Of a stretch of DNA of 64,000 nucleotides, positions 33,771 to 42,389 are shown in pieces. The DNA comes from Mycolicibacterium sp. CBMA 226. GTDB taxonomy: Bacteria; Actinomycetota; Actinomycetes; Mycobacteriales; Mycobacteriaceae. How positions within the stretch are numbered: position 1 is the stretch's first letter; every line of letters begins with the position of its first letter. The notes below the pieces were generated by a model, which had not been told where the DNA came from, searched no databases, and saw nothing but the letters and a program-made list of their open reading frames with translations. The position numbers and the translations under genes were made by a program. Where the stretch lies: positions 186,001-250,000 of the forward strand of contig NZ_VTGY01000011.1 in assembly GCF_009729075.1 (NCBI RefSeq), read 5' to 3'.

Positions 33771-36700
33771 CTCGCCTCCTCCAACATGGCCACCGCCACC
33801 GCCAGACACCGCTGTTTGACGTCGGGCCAATCTGCCGATTCGTGGTCGTCGAACGGCTGCGGGTCGGCCAACCTGCGGACCAACTGGGTGGCCACCCACT
33901 GGTTCTTCGACCGTTCTCCACAGTAATACCCGTCAATTCCCGCAAGAACCGCGGCCGCAGTCCGGGTATCCATGCACGACACCAGATCGACGAAGTCGGT
34001 GTAGTCCTGGACGCTGTTGCGCGACATGATCAGGTAGCCCTTGAGCCGCAGCGTTTCGGCGCCCGTCGGGATTTCCAGCCGATCGCCGGTGGGCAGCAGC
34101 ACCGTCGTGGTTTCCACGGGCCCGCGGCGCTCGATGGCGGGGCCGTCGGTCTCGGTGAGCGACAGGGCGTCGAGTGCGACCGACAGCCGTCCGCCCCACA
34201 TCGTGACCGGGTGTACCTCGGAGTTGTCCGACGCGGACCGGGAATGGCCGTGCGAACGACGCCGCAGCAGTGCCAACCCGGTGCGCGAGCGGTCCTTGCG
34301 CGGGGGTGCCGCCACGATCCGCTGGGGCACGGCCCGCGGCACGTACTGGTCCTCGTTGGTGTCGGTCTCGGTACCGCTGCAGCCGCTGAACGCCAGTGGA
34401 TCGGCCACCGTAACCGTCTGTGCGGCAAGGCTTTTCAGTTTGGCGGCGGACTTGACGACGCTACGCAGTTCGGCGCCGGAAGGGCCCAGCGCCGAGATGT
34501 CGTCGGGGATGATCACCAGGCTGCCAGTGTCGGTGCTGGGCAGCGGCTTGTCGAAGTCCACCGACGGCAGCAGCCGGTCCAGCCACTTGGGCAGCCACCA
34601 GTTCCACTGGTCGAACATCGCCATCAGCGCGGGCACCAGGACCAGGCGCACCACGGTGGCGTCGACCGCGATGGCCACGGCGCAGGCCACGCCCATCTGG
34701 GCCACCAGCGGCATACCGGCGAACGCGAAACCGATGAACACGGCGATCATGATCAGCGCAGCGCTGGTGATGGTCCGGGCGCTGGTGCTGACGCCGTACG
34801 CGACGGCGTCGCGGGTGTTGCCGGTCTGCAGGAAGCGTTCGCGGATGCGCGTCAGCAGGAAGATCTCGTAGTCCATGGACAGGCCGAACGTCATCGCGAG
34901 CACGAGCGGCGGAATGGTGGTGTCCAGCGACTCCAGTGGTTTGAACCCCAGCGCCTGGAACCAGCCCCATTCGAAGACGATCACCAGGCTGCCGTAGGCC
35001 GCGGCGACCGACAGCACCGTCATCAGCACGCCCTTGAGGGCCAACACGACCGAGCGGATCGAGATCAGCAGCATCACGAACGCGATGAGCGACACGAAGA
35101 CGAACACCGCGAGCTCGGTGTTCGCGACGCGGTGGTCGAAGTCCATGATCAGCGCGGTCGGCCCGCCCACCGCGATGGCGACGTTGTGCCCGGCGGCGCC
35201 GGGCAGATGTTGCCGCAGCCACGTGATGGAGTCCCGCGCGACGAGGTCTTCGGGGTCGACCGACAGCACGACCGAGAACAGGGCGCTGCGGTTGTCGTTG
35301 CTGAACACCGGGGGTGTCACCTGCGCGACGTCCGGCGCCTCCGTCATCGTCTTGTGCAGCGCGTCGAGCGTCGCGGTGTTCTGCGGGTCGGAGGCCGTCG
35401 CGTCGGGGAACGTCACGAGCACCCGGAGCGGGCCGAGGGCACCCGGGCCCAACGCTTCCGCCGCAGCTGCCACGCCGCTGCGGATCTCGTGGGTCGGCGC
35501 GAACTGGCGCAGCATGCTGTTGCCCAGCTGCATGCCGAACGACGGCGCCGCCAGCGCGATCAGGAAGACGGCGGCGAGCAGTGCCGACAGCCACGGACAG
35601 CGCATGGTGCGCTCGGTCCACTGAGTCCAGAACGGCGACTGCGTGGCGTCGGAGCGGCGCGAGACGTGCAGCCACGACGAGCGTTTGGCGACCCGCTTGC
35701 CGAACGTCGCCAGCACTGCCGGGATCAGGGTTGTCGACGTCAGCACCGCGATCGCGACAGCGAGGATGGCGCCGGTGGCCATCGACGACAGCACCGGCGT
35801 GCCGATGAGGTAGATGCCGGTGATCGAGGCGATCACCGTGAGCCCGGACAGCACCACCGCAAGGCCCGACGTCGCCATCGACGCGTCGACGGCCTGTTCC
35901 GGGTCGCGGCCGGCCCGCAGTTCCTCGCGGAAGCGCATGAGGATGAACAGCGAATAGTCCACGGCCAGCGCGATACCGAACATCGACAGCGTCGTCGTCG
36001 CGAAGACGCTCATCGTGACCCAGATGGACAGGAGGTAGACCACCCCCATCGTCACGATCACCGTGCAGGCGCCGAGCAGCATGGGCATGGCCGCGGCAGC
36101 CAGGGAGCCGAACACCGCCAGCAGCACGATCAGCACGATCGGCAGGTTCCACTTCTCGGCCTCGGCGACGTCGTGCTTGGTGGTCTCACTGGCGGCCGCG
36201 CCGAGTGCGCCCTGCCCGATGACGTACAGCCGGACCTTGCCGTCGGCGGTTTGGCCCGGCTTGCCGTCCTTGATGCCGACCGCTGTTCGAAGCTTCTTGG
36301 CGATGTCGACGGCGCCGCTGTTGTTGAAGTCGAGTCGCAACGTCACGACGTAAGGTTTGCCGGCCTGTGGCTCGGCCTGCGTGGGGTCGGGCACGACCTT
36401 GACGCTGGAGATGCCTGCCGCGATGCGTTTCAGCTCGTCGACGGCGGCCGTCATGTCTTCCGGTGACGCATCGGCGTTGGGGGCCGCGACCAGGGCCAGC
36501 GGTGAGGCGCCCTCGTCGGGGAAATGGTCCTCGAGTTCGCGCTGGACGTGCAGGGACTGGGAGCCCGCGACTTCGAACCCGCCGCCACTGAGGTTGCTGG
36601 ACTGGGTTGCCGCGAGATACAGAGACGGCACCATGAGCAGCAGCCAGGTGGCGAAGACCGCCCAGCGCCAGCGCCGCAGCAGGCCGCTCAGCCGCATCAT
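33767..36700 (-). CDS. mmpL11: RND lipid transporter MmpL11
   Basis: Inner-membrane RND-family exporter of 977 aa. In M. tuberculosis MmpL11 exports monomeromycolyl diacylglycerol and a wax ester and is linked to heme uptake. Twelve helices in two halves, each with the conserved Asp-Tyr pair (GIALAVDYSLF and LSMDYEIFLL), plus a large periplasmic loop. A cytoplasmic C-terminal domain (from about 720) is present. ATG 36700 (MMRLSGLLRRWRW) fits Mmp family starts; ATG 36697 is equivalent. The frame runs open up to 37750 but that part is spurious. Confidence 0.95.
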   Translation of the reverse strand: MMRLSGLLRRWRWAVFATWLLLMVPSLYLAATQSSNLSGGGFEVAGSQSLHVQRELEDHFPDEGASPLALVAAPNADASPEDMTAAVDELKRIAAGISSVKVVPDPTQAEPQAGKPYVVTLRLDFNNSGAVDIAKKLRTAVGIKDGKPGQTADGKVRLYVIGQGALGAAASETTKHDVAEAEKWNLPIVLIVLLAVFGSLAAAAMPMLLGACTVIVTMGVVYLLSIWVTMSVFATTTLSMFGIALAVDYSLFILMRFREELRAGRDPEQAVDASMATSGLAVVLSGLTVIASITGIYLIGTPVLSSMATGAILAVAIAVLTSTTLIPAVLATFGKRVAKRSSWLHVSRRSDATQSPFWTQWTERTMRCPWLSALLAAVFLIALAAPSFGMQLGNSMLRQFAPTHEIRSGVAAAAEALGPGALGPLRVLVTFPDATASDPQNTATLDALHKTMTEAPDVAQVTPPVFSNDNRSALFSVVLSVDPEDLVARDSITWLRQHLPGAAGHNVAIAVGGPTALIMDFDHRVANTELAVFVFVSLIAFVMLLISIRSVVLALKGVLMTVLSVAAAYGSLVIVFEWGWFQALGFKPLESLDTTIPPLVLAMTFGLSMDYEIFLLTRIRERFLQTGNTRDAVAYGVSTSARTITSAALIMIAVFIGFAFAGMPLVAQMGVACAVAIAVDATVVRLVLVPALMAMFDQWNWWLPKWLDRLLPSVDFDKPLPSTDTGSLVIIPDDISALGPSGAELRSVVKSAAKLKSLAAQTVTVADPLAFSGCSGTETDTNEDQYVPRAVPQRIVAAPPRKDRSRTGLALLRRRSHGHSRSASDNSEVHPVTMWGGRLSVALDALSLTETDGPAIERRGPVETTTVLLPTGDRLEIPTGAETLRLKGYLIMSRNSVQDYTDFVDLVSCMDTRTAAAVLAGIDGYYCGERSKNQWVATQLVRRLADPQPFDDHESADWPDVKQRCLAVAVAMLEEAR

Positions 36701-37111
36701 CAACTGCTGGATGGCGAACCCTCTTCCTGCGGTCGTCCCGGTTGCCACCGGAGTTTTTTGATCGGCGTTGCGTGTTGCCGACCCTACCTCAGTATGGGGT
36801 AGGGTGACCGGCCCGCGAGCGGCGTTGAGCCGCCAGACGGGAACCTTGATCCAACTGCAACCGGGCGATCTACGGACCCCGTCAGCAACCCCGGCCACGC
36901 GCGTGCGCCCGTTGCTCGGGCCGAAAGCAACCGGTCGATGACCTGGATGTTTGCTGTGTGGATTCGCCGTGGGCGGCGCCGCGATGGCAAGATGGCGGGA
37001 GCCGGATCCCGGATGAGGTCGGGCACGTCTGCAGATGCCACCCCGGGAAATCAGTGTTTGCCGAGTGTTTGCACGGCCGTCAGGGGCCGGTAAACCGTGA
37101 GGAGATTTGCC
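36701..37111. promoter_or_regulatory. Divergent promoter region, mmpL11 / hemophore-like gene
   Basis: About 410 bp without a gene. It carries an inverted repeat ACCCTACC-N9-GGTAGGGT at 36781-36805, 81 bp before mmpL11. GAGGAGA at 37098-37104 is the ribosome-binding site of the plus-strand gene. The region is less coding-like than its neighbours, and no other motif could be named. Confidence 0.45.
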
Positions 37112-37666
37112 ATGAAGACGACCAGCGTGACGGTTCGCCGGGGGCTTGCCGGAGTATTCGCTGCAACCGCCCTCGGCGGTGTGTTGGTGACGTCGTTCGG
37201 CGCTCCGTCGGCCGGTGCCGGCCAGGACCCGTGCGCCGCCAGCCAGGTCGCCAAGACCATCGGCATGGTCGCCACCTCCACCGGCACCTACCTGGATGCG
37301 CACCCCGTTGCCAACCAGACTTTGACGACCATTTCGCAGCAGCAGGCCGGCCCGCAGTCGCTGGTGGCGCTCAAGGCCTACTTCGACGCGAACCCGCAGG
37401 AAGGTGCGGCGCTGCAGAACCTCCAGGCGCCGCTGGTGACGCTGTCCTCGCAGTGCAAGCTGCCGGTGACGCTGCCGCAGCTGATGGGGCTGATGCAGGC
37501 GCAGCAAGGCGGCGGCCCGCCGGCCACGCTGCCGGCGATGCCCGCGGTGCCGGCAGCGCCGAGCGCGCCCGGGGCCGCGCCGTTCACGCCGACCCTGCCG
37601 GGTGTGACGACGGCGACGGGGTCCATTCCCGCGGCCCAGGCCGTGTCGGCGCCCGCTGCGCATTAG
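37112..37666 (+). CDS. Hemophore-related secreted protein (Rv0203-like)
   Basis: Protein of 184 aa. A signal peptide (about residues 1-37) is followed by the heme-carrier-like domain (DPCAASQVAKTIG, TYLDAHPVANQTLTTI, LKAYFDANP, then SSQCKLP) with two Cys framing a helical bundle. A Pro/Ala-rich tail follows. Rv0203 binds heme and works with MmpL3/MmpL11. ATG 37112 has GAGGAGA upstream. It lies divergent from mmpL11, as Rv0203 does from mmpL11. Confidence 0.85.
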   Translation: MKTTSVTVRRGLAGVFAATALGGVLVTSFGAPSAGAGQDPCAASQVAKTIGMVATSTGTYLDAHPVANQTLTTISQQQAGPQSLVALKAYFDANPQEGAALQNLQAPLVTLSSQCKLPVTLPQLMGLMQAQQGGGPPATLPAMPAVPAAPSAPGAAPFTPTLPGVTTATGSIPAAQAVSAPAAH

Positions 37667-37694
37667 ATTCCGCCGCTGCGAGTTCGAGCCCGCC

Positions 37695-37748
37695 GAGCCT
37701 GACCACCGGGCGATTTGTGGCGCGGATTCCCGCCGCCCGGTCAGGCTC
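37695..37748. repeat. Palindromic repeat with GAGCCTGACC arms
   Basis: GAGCCTGACC-ACCGGGCG at 37695-37712 pairs with CGCCCGG-TCAGGCTC at 37734-37748, the left arm having a 3-base insertion. The interior includes GCGATTTGTGGCGCGGATT, which shares ATTTGTG with two other palindromes of the window. It lies between the two hemophore-like genes. Confidence 0.55.
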
Positions 37749-37944
37749 ACGGCATCCGTCGTACGTCATCCGCGGAATGCAGCAGCGCCGATCGCAACTG
37801 CGCGGTGTTTCGCGGCCGGTTTTTCCGCCGCCCGGTTGCGTTCGACGTCGCCCGCGAAAGTCGCCGCACTTTCTGATTAGCTTCCAGTGTCGGTATCCGC
37901 ACTGGTCGCCGGCATCGGAGCTCTCGACGAAGGGGATTGACCAC

Positions 37945-38316
37945 ATGATGCTGACCGCTCTGGCCAAGCGACGCGTTGTTTCCGGCTTCATCGGTGCCGG
38001 CGCGATCGCCGGCACCATGCTTTTCGGTGCTCTCCCGTCGGCCGTCGCCGACGACCTGCCGCCCAACTGCAGTGCGGCGGACCTGGCCGGCGTCCGGTCG
38101 GGCGTCGACGCGTCGACCTCCGCTTACCTGTTCACGCATCCGGACGTGAACGACTTCTTCACTAGCCTCCGCGGTCTGCCGAAGGATCAGGCGCACGCGA
38201 AGGTCAAGCAGTACCTGGCCGCCAACCCGCAGATCAAAGCGGACCTGCAGGGCATCCGGCAGCCGCTGAAGGACATCCGCGACCGCTGCGGTGTTCCTGG
38301 CCCAGCCGCCCGCTAG
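37945..38316 (+). CDS. Hemophore-related secreted protein, second copy
   Basis: Protein of 123 aa with a signal peptide (about residues 1-36) and the same helical unit as its neighbour (NCSAADLAGVRSGVDASTSAYL, LKDIRDRCGVP), again with two Cys at the ends. It lacks the Pro-rich tail. It is probably a paralog of the preceding gene (Rv0203/Rv1174c-type family). ATG 37945 or 37948 with GAAGGGGA upstream. It is 278 bp downstream of the first, so it may have its own promoter. Confidence 0.82.
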   Translation: MMLTALAKRRVVSGFIGAGAIAGTMLFGALPSAVADDLPPNCSAADLAGVRSGVDASTSAYLFTHPDVNDFFTSLRGLPKDQAHAKVKQYLAANPQIKADLQGIRQPLKDIRDRCGVPGPAAR

Positions 38317-38321
38317 CCAGG

Positions 38322-38370
38322 GATTTGTGTACGAAAATCCGCGGGTAACGCGGATTTTCGTACACAAATC
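38322..38370. terminator. Perfect palindrome with GATTTGTG arms, likely terminator/repeat
   Basis: A perfect 22-bp stem (38322-38343 with 38349-38370, loop GGTAA). The arm starts GATTTGTGTACGAAAA. It lies 6 bp after the hemophore-gene stop and its right arm touches the stop codon of the convergent DUF3054 gene. A close relative occurs inside a coding region at 58291-58343. Confidence 0.85.
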
Positions 38371-38740
38371 ACTTGCGGAGTCGAGCGATGCCACGCCAGC
38401 CGAGCAGGAAGATGGCCGTGACGGTCGACGCGACGATCACGAAGCTGACCGCGACGCCCTGAGCCGAGGCCTTGCGCAGCAACATGCCGATCACGACTGT
38501 GCTGATCCAGACCGTCAACCCCGTCGGGTTCAGCGCCGTCGGGCGGCGCCACCCCTGCGACAGGGCCCAGCCGGCCGCGGTCCCGGTCAGGAACGGCCAA
38601 CTCGTGTGCGCCACGCCGGCCAACGTGATGCCCTCGGCGTGGCTGCGCCGGCCGATGGCGCAGAAGATCACCACCAGCACGACGTCGGCGAGGAAGGCCG
38701 TTGCGGCGCTGCGGTTTCGGGTGGCCGGCTCAGTTGTCAT
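38369..38740 (-). CDS. DUF3054 membrane protein
   Basis: Small inner-membrane protein of 123 aa with four predicted helices and the DUF3054 pattern (ADVVLVVIFCAIGRRSH, PFLTGTAAGWAL, GLTVWISTVVIGMLLR). Function is unknown. ATG 38740 overlaps the end of the M23 gene by 11 bp, so it is last in a three-gene minus-strand operon. The stop overlaps the palindrome at 38322-38370. Confidence 0.82.
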   Translation of the reverse strand: MTTEPATRNRSAATAFLADVVLVVIFCAIGRRSHAEGITLAGVAHTSWPFLTGTAAGWALSQGWRRPTALNPTGLTVWISTVVIGMLLRKASAQGVAVSFVIVASTVTAIFLLGWRGIARLRK

Positions 38741-39952
38741 AGGTCATCACGTCCAGATTCAGTGGGCTGACATTGTGTTCGTCACGGGCGGTGAAGCCGG
38801 GGTCCATTCGCGCGGACCCGCCGGCCTCCAATGCGTCGACCGCGGCGAGGTCGGCCAGCCGGCCGGTGAGTTTGAACGACCGGAACACGAACGGCAGGCC
38901 GTCCGCCCGCAACGGATCCGGTGTGCTCATCACGTGGAAATGTAGATGCGGCCCGGTCGAATTACCGGTATTGCCAACGTGTCCGAGCACCTGGCCGGTG
39001 GTCAGCTGGTCGCCGGGCTTGACCTTGACGCTACCGGTCTGCAGATGCGCGTAGAACGCGAAGTTGCCGTTCCCGATGTCCTGCACGACGTGGTTGCCGC
39101 CGTATTGCGCCAGTGTGAGGCCGGTCGGGGCGACGCCGGGCACCTGTTCCGGCAGGCCGTCGAGGACGGCCACCACCGGGCCATCCGCGACCGCGTGCAC
39201 GTCGGCCCCGAAGTAGGCGAAACTGGTGTTCTTCGCGGCGTCGCCGCTGAACAGCCGCCCATCTGGCTGTAGCTGCTCGTAGTCGATGGCGTATCGCTCA
39301 GCGCCCCAGAGCTTTCCATCGATGGGGTTGAGGGCCATCCGGTGCGGCGTCATGTCGCAGCAGCTGTTGCCGTCGAGCCAGCCGGCGCCGCGCAGCGGTG
39401 GGTCGAGTACGACGGGCTTGTGGTCGGACACCGTCACGGGCGCGACGTTCTCGGTCACCACCGGCGGCACGAGCGGCGGCATCGGCTTGGGTACCTTGAC
39501 GATCACTCGGTGTGAAAGCTGCTGGGGCGCAGTGCTTCCCGGGTCCAGCTTGACGTCGAGCCACACGATCGAACGTTGGCCGGGGCCCAGGTCGTTTGTG
39601 CTGAGTCGGGTGCCCATGGTCCTGGTCCAGTAGGCGAGGCCGGTGCCGGACAGTTGCAGCAGCGGCCCGGCCGGCCCATCACCGCGATCGAATCCACCGA
39701 CACAGGTTCGGGGGAGGTATTGGTGAGCAGCAGTTCGTACGCGAGGTGCACGCGACCGTCGGTCGCCGGAACCGGCACGGGCGCGGCGACGACGTCGGCC
39801 AGGACGGGGGTGACGATCGGCTCGCCGGAACTCTCCGCACCGGCGGAAGTCGTTGGGGGAGAAGAAGACTGCGCCGATTTCGGTGCCGGCGTGCACGCCG
39901 CCAGCACGGCGGTGAGCAACAGCGCCGCCGTCAGCCGGCTAGCCCGTGCCAT
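38730..39952 (-). pseudogene. M23-type peptidase lipoprotein, broken by a frameshift
   Basis: The N-terminal part has a lipoprotein signal (LLLTAVLAACTP) starting at ATG 39952. The C-terminal part has the LytM/M23 peptidase core (ADVHAVADGPVVAV, GNHVVQD, then TGPHLHFHV). The two parts are in different frames; the switch lies near 39675. The frames fit if one G is missing from the run read GGG on the coding strand at 39677-39675. Either the gene is inactivated or the base call is wrong. The fusion would be about 407 aa. M23 lipoproteins remodel peptidoglycan. Confidence 0.8.
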
Positions 39953-41117
39953 GTGGTGCCTCAGGGGTGTCGGGCCGCGGGGCGGCCGGAGGGTCGAGTG
40001 CATCCGGATCGATATCCTTTTCGGTGCGGAACAGGAAGAAGAACACCACCCAGCCGATCGCCGAGATGAAGATCCAGCTGACCAGTCGATAGATCAGCAT
40101 CGTCGAGATGGCCCCCGCGAGCGTCATACCGCTGGACACCAGGCCGGGCACCAGCACCGCCTCGACCACCAGGAGCCCGCCGGGCATCAGCGGAATCGCC
40201 CCCACCGCGCGGGCCGCGGCGTACGCGACCGTCAGTCCGGCCAGCGACGGATGTCCGCCGGTGGCGTAGGCCGCGCACGCCAGGCACGCGACGTCGGCCA
40301 CCCAGTTGAACAGCGACCAGCTGAACGCGACGGTCAGGGTGCGGCGGCTCAGGCTCACCGACTCCAGCTGGTTCAGGGTGCGGCGCCAGCCGGCGAGGCC
40401 GGTGTCGGCGGGCTTGCCGCGCAGCGAGTTGAACCATGACAGCACCCGTACCCCGATGCCGTCGATCTGCTGGGGGTTGGCGGCGACGGTTTGGGCGAGA
40501 ACGAGCAGCGCCACGAAACCGCCGATGGTGAAGATCAGCGACAGCGGGTTCTTGCTCGCGCCGAGCAGGAACGCGCCACCCAACCCCAGCAGCGCCAGCC
40601 CGACCACCTGCAGGGCCCCGGACATCACCAGCTGCCACGACGCCACCAACGGCGAAGCGCCCCACAGCCGCTGCTGGCGGTAGACAAAGGTGGCCGAGAG
40701 CACCGGCCCGCCCGGCAGCGTCGTCGACAACGCGTTGCCGGCGTAGAACGCGGCCTCCGACCGCCACTGCTTGACGTGCACCCCGGCCGACCGCAGCAGG
40801 GTGCGCTGAATCTGCGCGAAGCTGTGCATCGAGGCCAGCGCCGCGATGGCCGCGGCCGCGACCCACCACCACGTCGCCGACAACAGGCTGCGCCACGCCT
40901 TCGCCAGCTGGTCCCACACCATCACGACCTCGACGGTCAGCACGGTGACGGCGATGCCGATGAGGACCCAGCGCAGCCACCAGTATTTGCCGCGCGCGCG
41001 ACCCGGCTGTGGACGGGAGCCACCGCGACGGCACGCCATCCACAGACGCCGCCGGCTCGCCGCCACTGGGCCACGACGGCGGGCCGTCATCGGGCCTCGC
41101 GCAGCCTCGTTCGACAC
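39939..41117 (-). CDS. YbhN/UPF0104 membrane protein (Rv0204c-like)
   Basis: Integral membrane protein of 392 aa with 7-8 helices, belonging to the lysylphosphatidylglycerol-synthase-type transmembrane (UPF0104) family. Motifs GNALSTTLPGGPVLSATFVYR and AVGAIPLMPGGLLVVEAVLV are conserved. The family lacks the synthase domain; members have been proposed to move lipids. Start GTG 41117. It overlaps the start of the M23 gene by 14 bp. Confidence 0.85.
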   Translation of the reverse strand: MSNEAARGPMTARRRGPVAASRRRLWMACRRGGSRPQPGRARGKYWWLRWVLIGIAVTVLTVEVVMVWDQLAKAWRSLLSATWWWVAAAAIAALASMHSFAQIQRTLLRSAGVHVKQWRSEAAFYAGNALSTTLPGGPVLSATFVYRQQRLWGASPLVASWQLVMSGALQVVGLALLGLGGAFLLGASKNPLSLIFTIGGFVALLVLAQTVAANPQQIDGIGVRVLSWFNSLRGKPADTGLAGWRRTLNQLESVSLSRRTLTVAFSWSLFNWVADVACLACAAYATGGHPSLAGLTVAYAAARAVGAIPLMPGGLLVVEAVLVPGLVSSGMTLAGAISTMLIYRLVSWIFISAIGWVVFFFLFRTEKDIDPDALDPPAAPRPDTPEAPHGTG

Positions 41118-41216
41118 CCGCTTAGCGTATCCGGCGTGTCGCGGGCGGCTCGCCGTGTGCGGTAAGCATCATGCAACAACCTCGTAGCGTCATGGTGCGG
41201 CGCTACGCTGGCGCCC

Positions 41217-42389
41217 ATGTCCCACGCCCACGAAGCGGTCGATCCGGTGGTACGCAAGGCGGCAGCCTGGTCATGGCGGTTATTGGCGATCTTCGGCGCG
41301 GTGCTCGCTGCGCTGTGGGTGGTGACCAAGCTCGAGGTCATCGTGGTCCCGGTGTTGCTGGCGACCCTGGCGTCCGCGTTCCTGCTGCCCGCCGTCGACC
41401 TGTTGACGCGGCGCGGCCTACCGCGCGGTGCGGCCGTTGCGATGATGCTGCTCAGCTCCATCGTGGTGATGGGCGGCATCCTGACGTTCGTCGTCTTTCA
41501 GTTCATCGACGGCGCCCCGGCCCTCGTCGAACAGGTGACCAAGAGCATCGACGGCACGCGTAGGTGGTTGACAGAAGGCCCGGTTCTGCATCTGAGCAGC
41601 GACCAGATCAACAGCGTCGGCCAGACCGCCATCGATGCACTGAAGAACAATCAGTCCAAACTGACCAGCGGGGTCTTCTCCACCGCCGGTGCCTTGACCG
41701 AGATCATCACCGGCCTGCTGCTGACCCTCTTCACGCTGATCTTCCTGCTGCACGACGGCCGTGACATCTATGCCTTCGTCACCAGGATCGTCCCGGCCTC
41801 GGTCCGGGAACGCGTGCGTGACGCCGGCCGGGCCGGGTTCGGCTCGCTGATCGGGTACGTCCGCGCGACGTTCGTGGTGGCGATGGTCGACGCCGTCGGC
41901 ATCGGCACCGGGCTGGCGATCATGGGTGTGCCGCTCGCGTTGCCGCTGGCGTCGCTGGTGTTCCTCGGCGCGTTCGTCCCGCTCGTCGGCGCGGTGGTGA
42001 CCGGTTTCGTGGCTGTGGTGGTGGCGCTGATCGCCAAGGGCTGGATCTACGCGTTGATCGCCCTTGGCCTCATCATCGCGGTGCAGCAGCTGGAGGCCCA
42101 TGTGCTGCAGCCGATCGTCATGGGCCGCGCGGTGTCGGTCCACCCGCTGGCCGTCGTGCTGGCGATCGCCGGCGGTGGCGTCATGGCGGGCGTCATCGGC
42201 GCGCTGATTGCCGTGCCGATCGTCGCTTTCCTCAACAGCGCCATCCGCGTGCTGGTCGCCACCGACCCGGAGGCCGAACAAGCCGAGCTACTCGCCGAAG
42301 CGGGTTCGGTGGCCGCCGAGACCGTCTCGCAGGGGGTCACGCCGCCTGCTACAGACGGCCCTCCCGGCGCAGCAGATCCTGCGCGCTGA
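41217..42389 (+). CDS. AI-2E family transporter (Rv0205-like)
   Basis: Membrane protein of 390 aa of the AI-2 exporter (TqsA/PerM) family, with about 8 helices and the family motifs [38 protein letters not shown] and [22 protein letters not shown]. The substrate is unknown. ATG 41217. The end overlaps the convergent mmpL3 gene by 41 bp, leaving no intergenic space for a terminator. Confidence 0.87.
   Translation: MSHAHEAVDPVVRKAAAWSWRLLAIFGAVLAALWVVTKLEVIVVPVLLATLASAFLLPAVDLLTRRGLPRGAAVAMMLLSSIVVMGGILTFVVFQFIDGAPALVEQVTKSIDGTRRWLTEGPVLHLSSDQINSVGQTAIDALKNNQSKLTSGVFSTAGALTEIITGLLLTLFTLIFLLHDGRDIYAFVTRIVPASVRERVRDAGRAGFGSLIGYVRATFVVAMVDAVGIGTGLAIMGVPLALPLASLVFLGAFVPLVGAVVTGFVAVVVALIAKGWIYALIALGLIIAVQQLEAHVLQPIVMGRAVSVHPLAVVLAIAGGGVMAGVIGALIAVPIVAFLNSAIRVLVATDPEAEQAELLAEAGSVAAETVSQGVTPPATDGPPGAADPAR

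Noticed and set aside
33626..36466. Plus-strand open frame of 946 codons opposite mmpL11
   Set aside because: Composition is repetitive His/Arg/Gln/Asp as expected from antisense of a membrane protein; mmpL11 is unambiguous.
36701..37750. N-terminal extension of mmpL11
   Set aside because: The frame stays open upstream but runs through the divergent hemophore-like gene; family start is at 36700.
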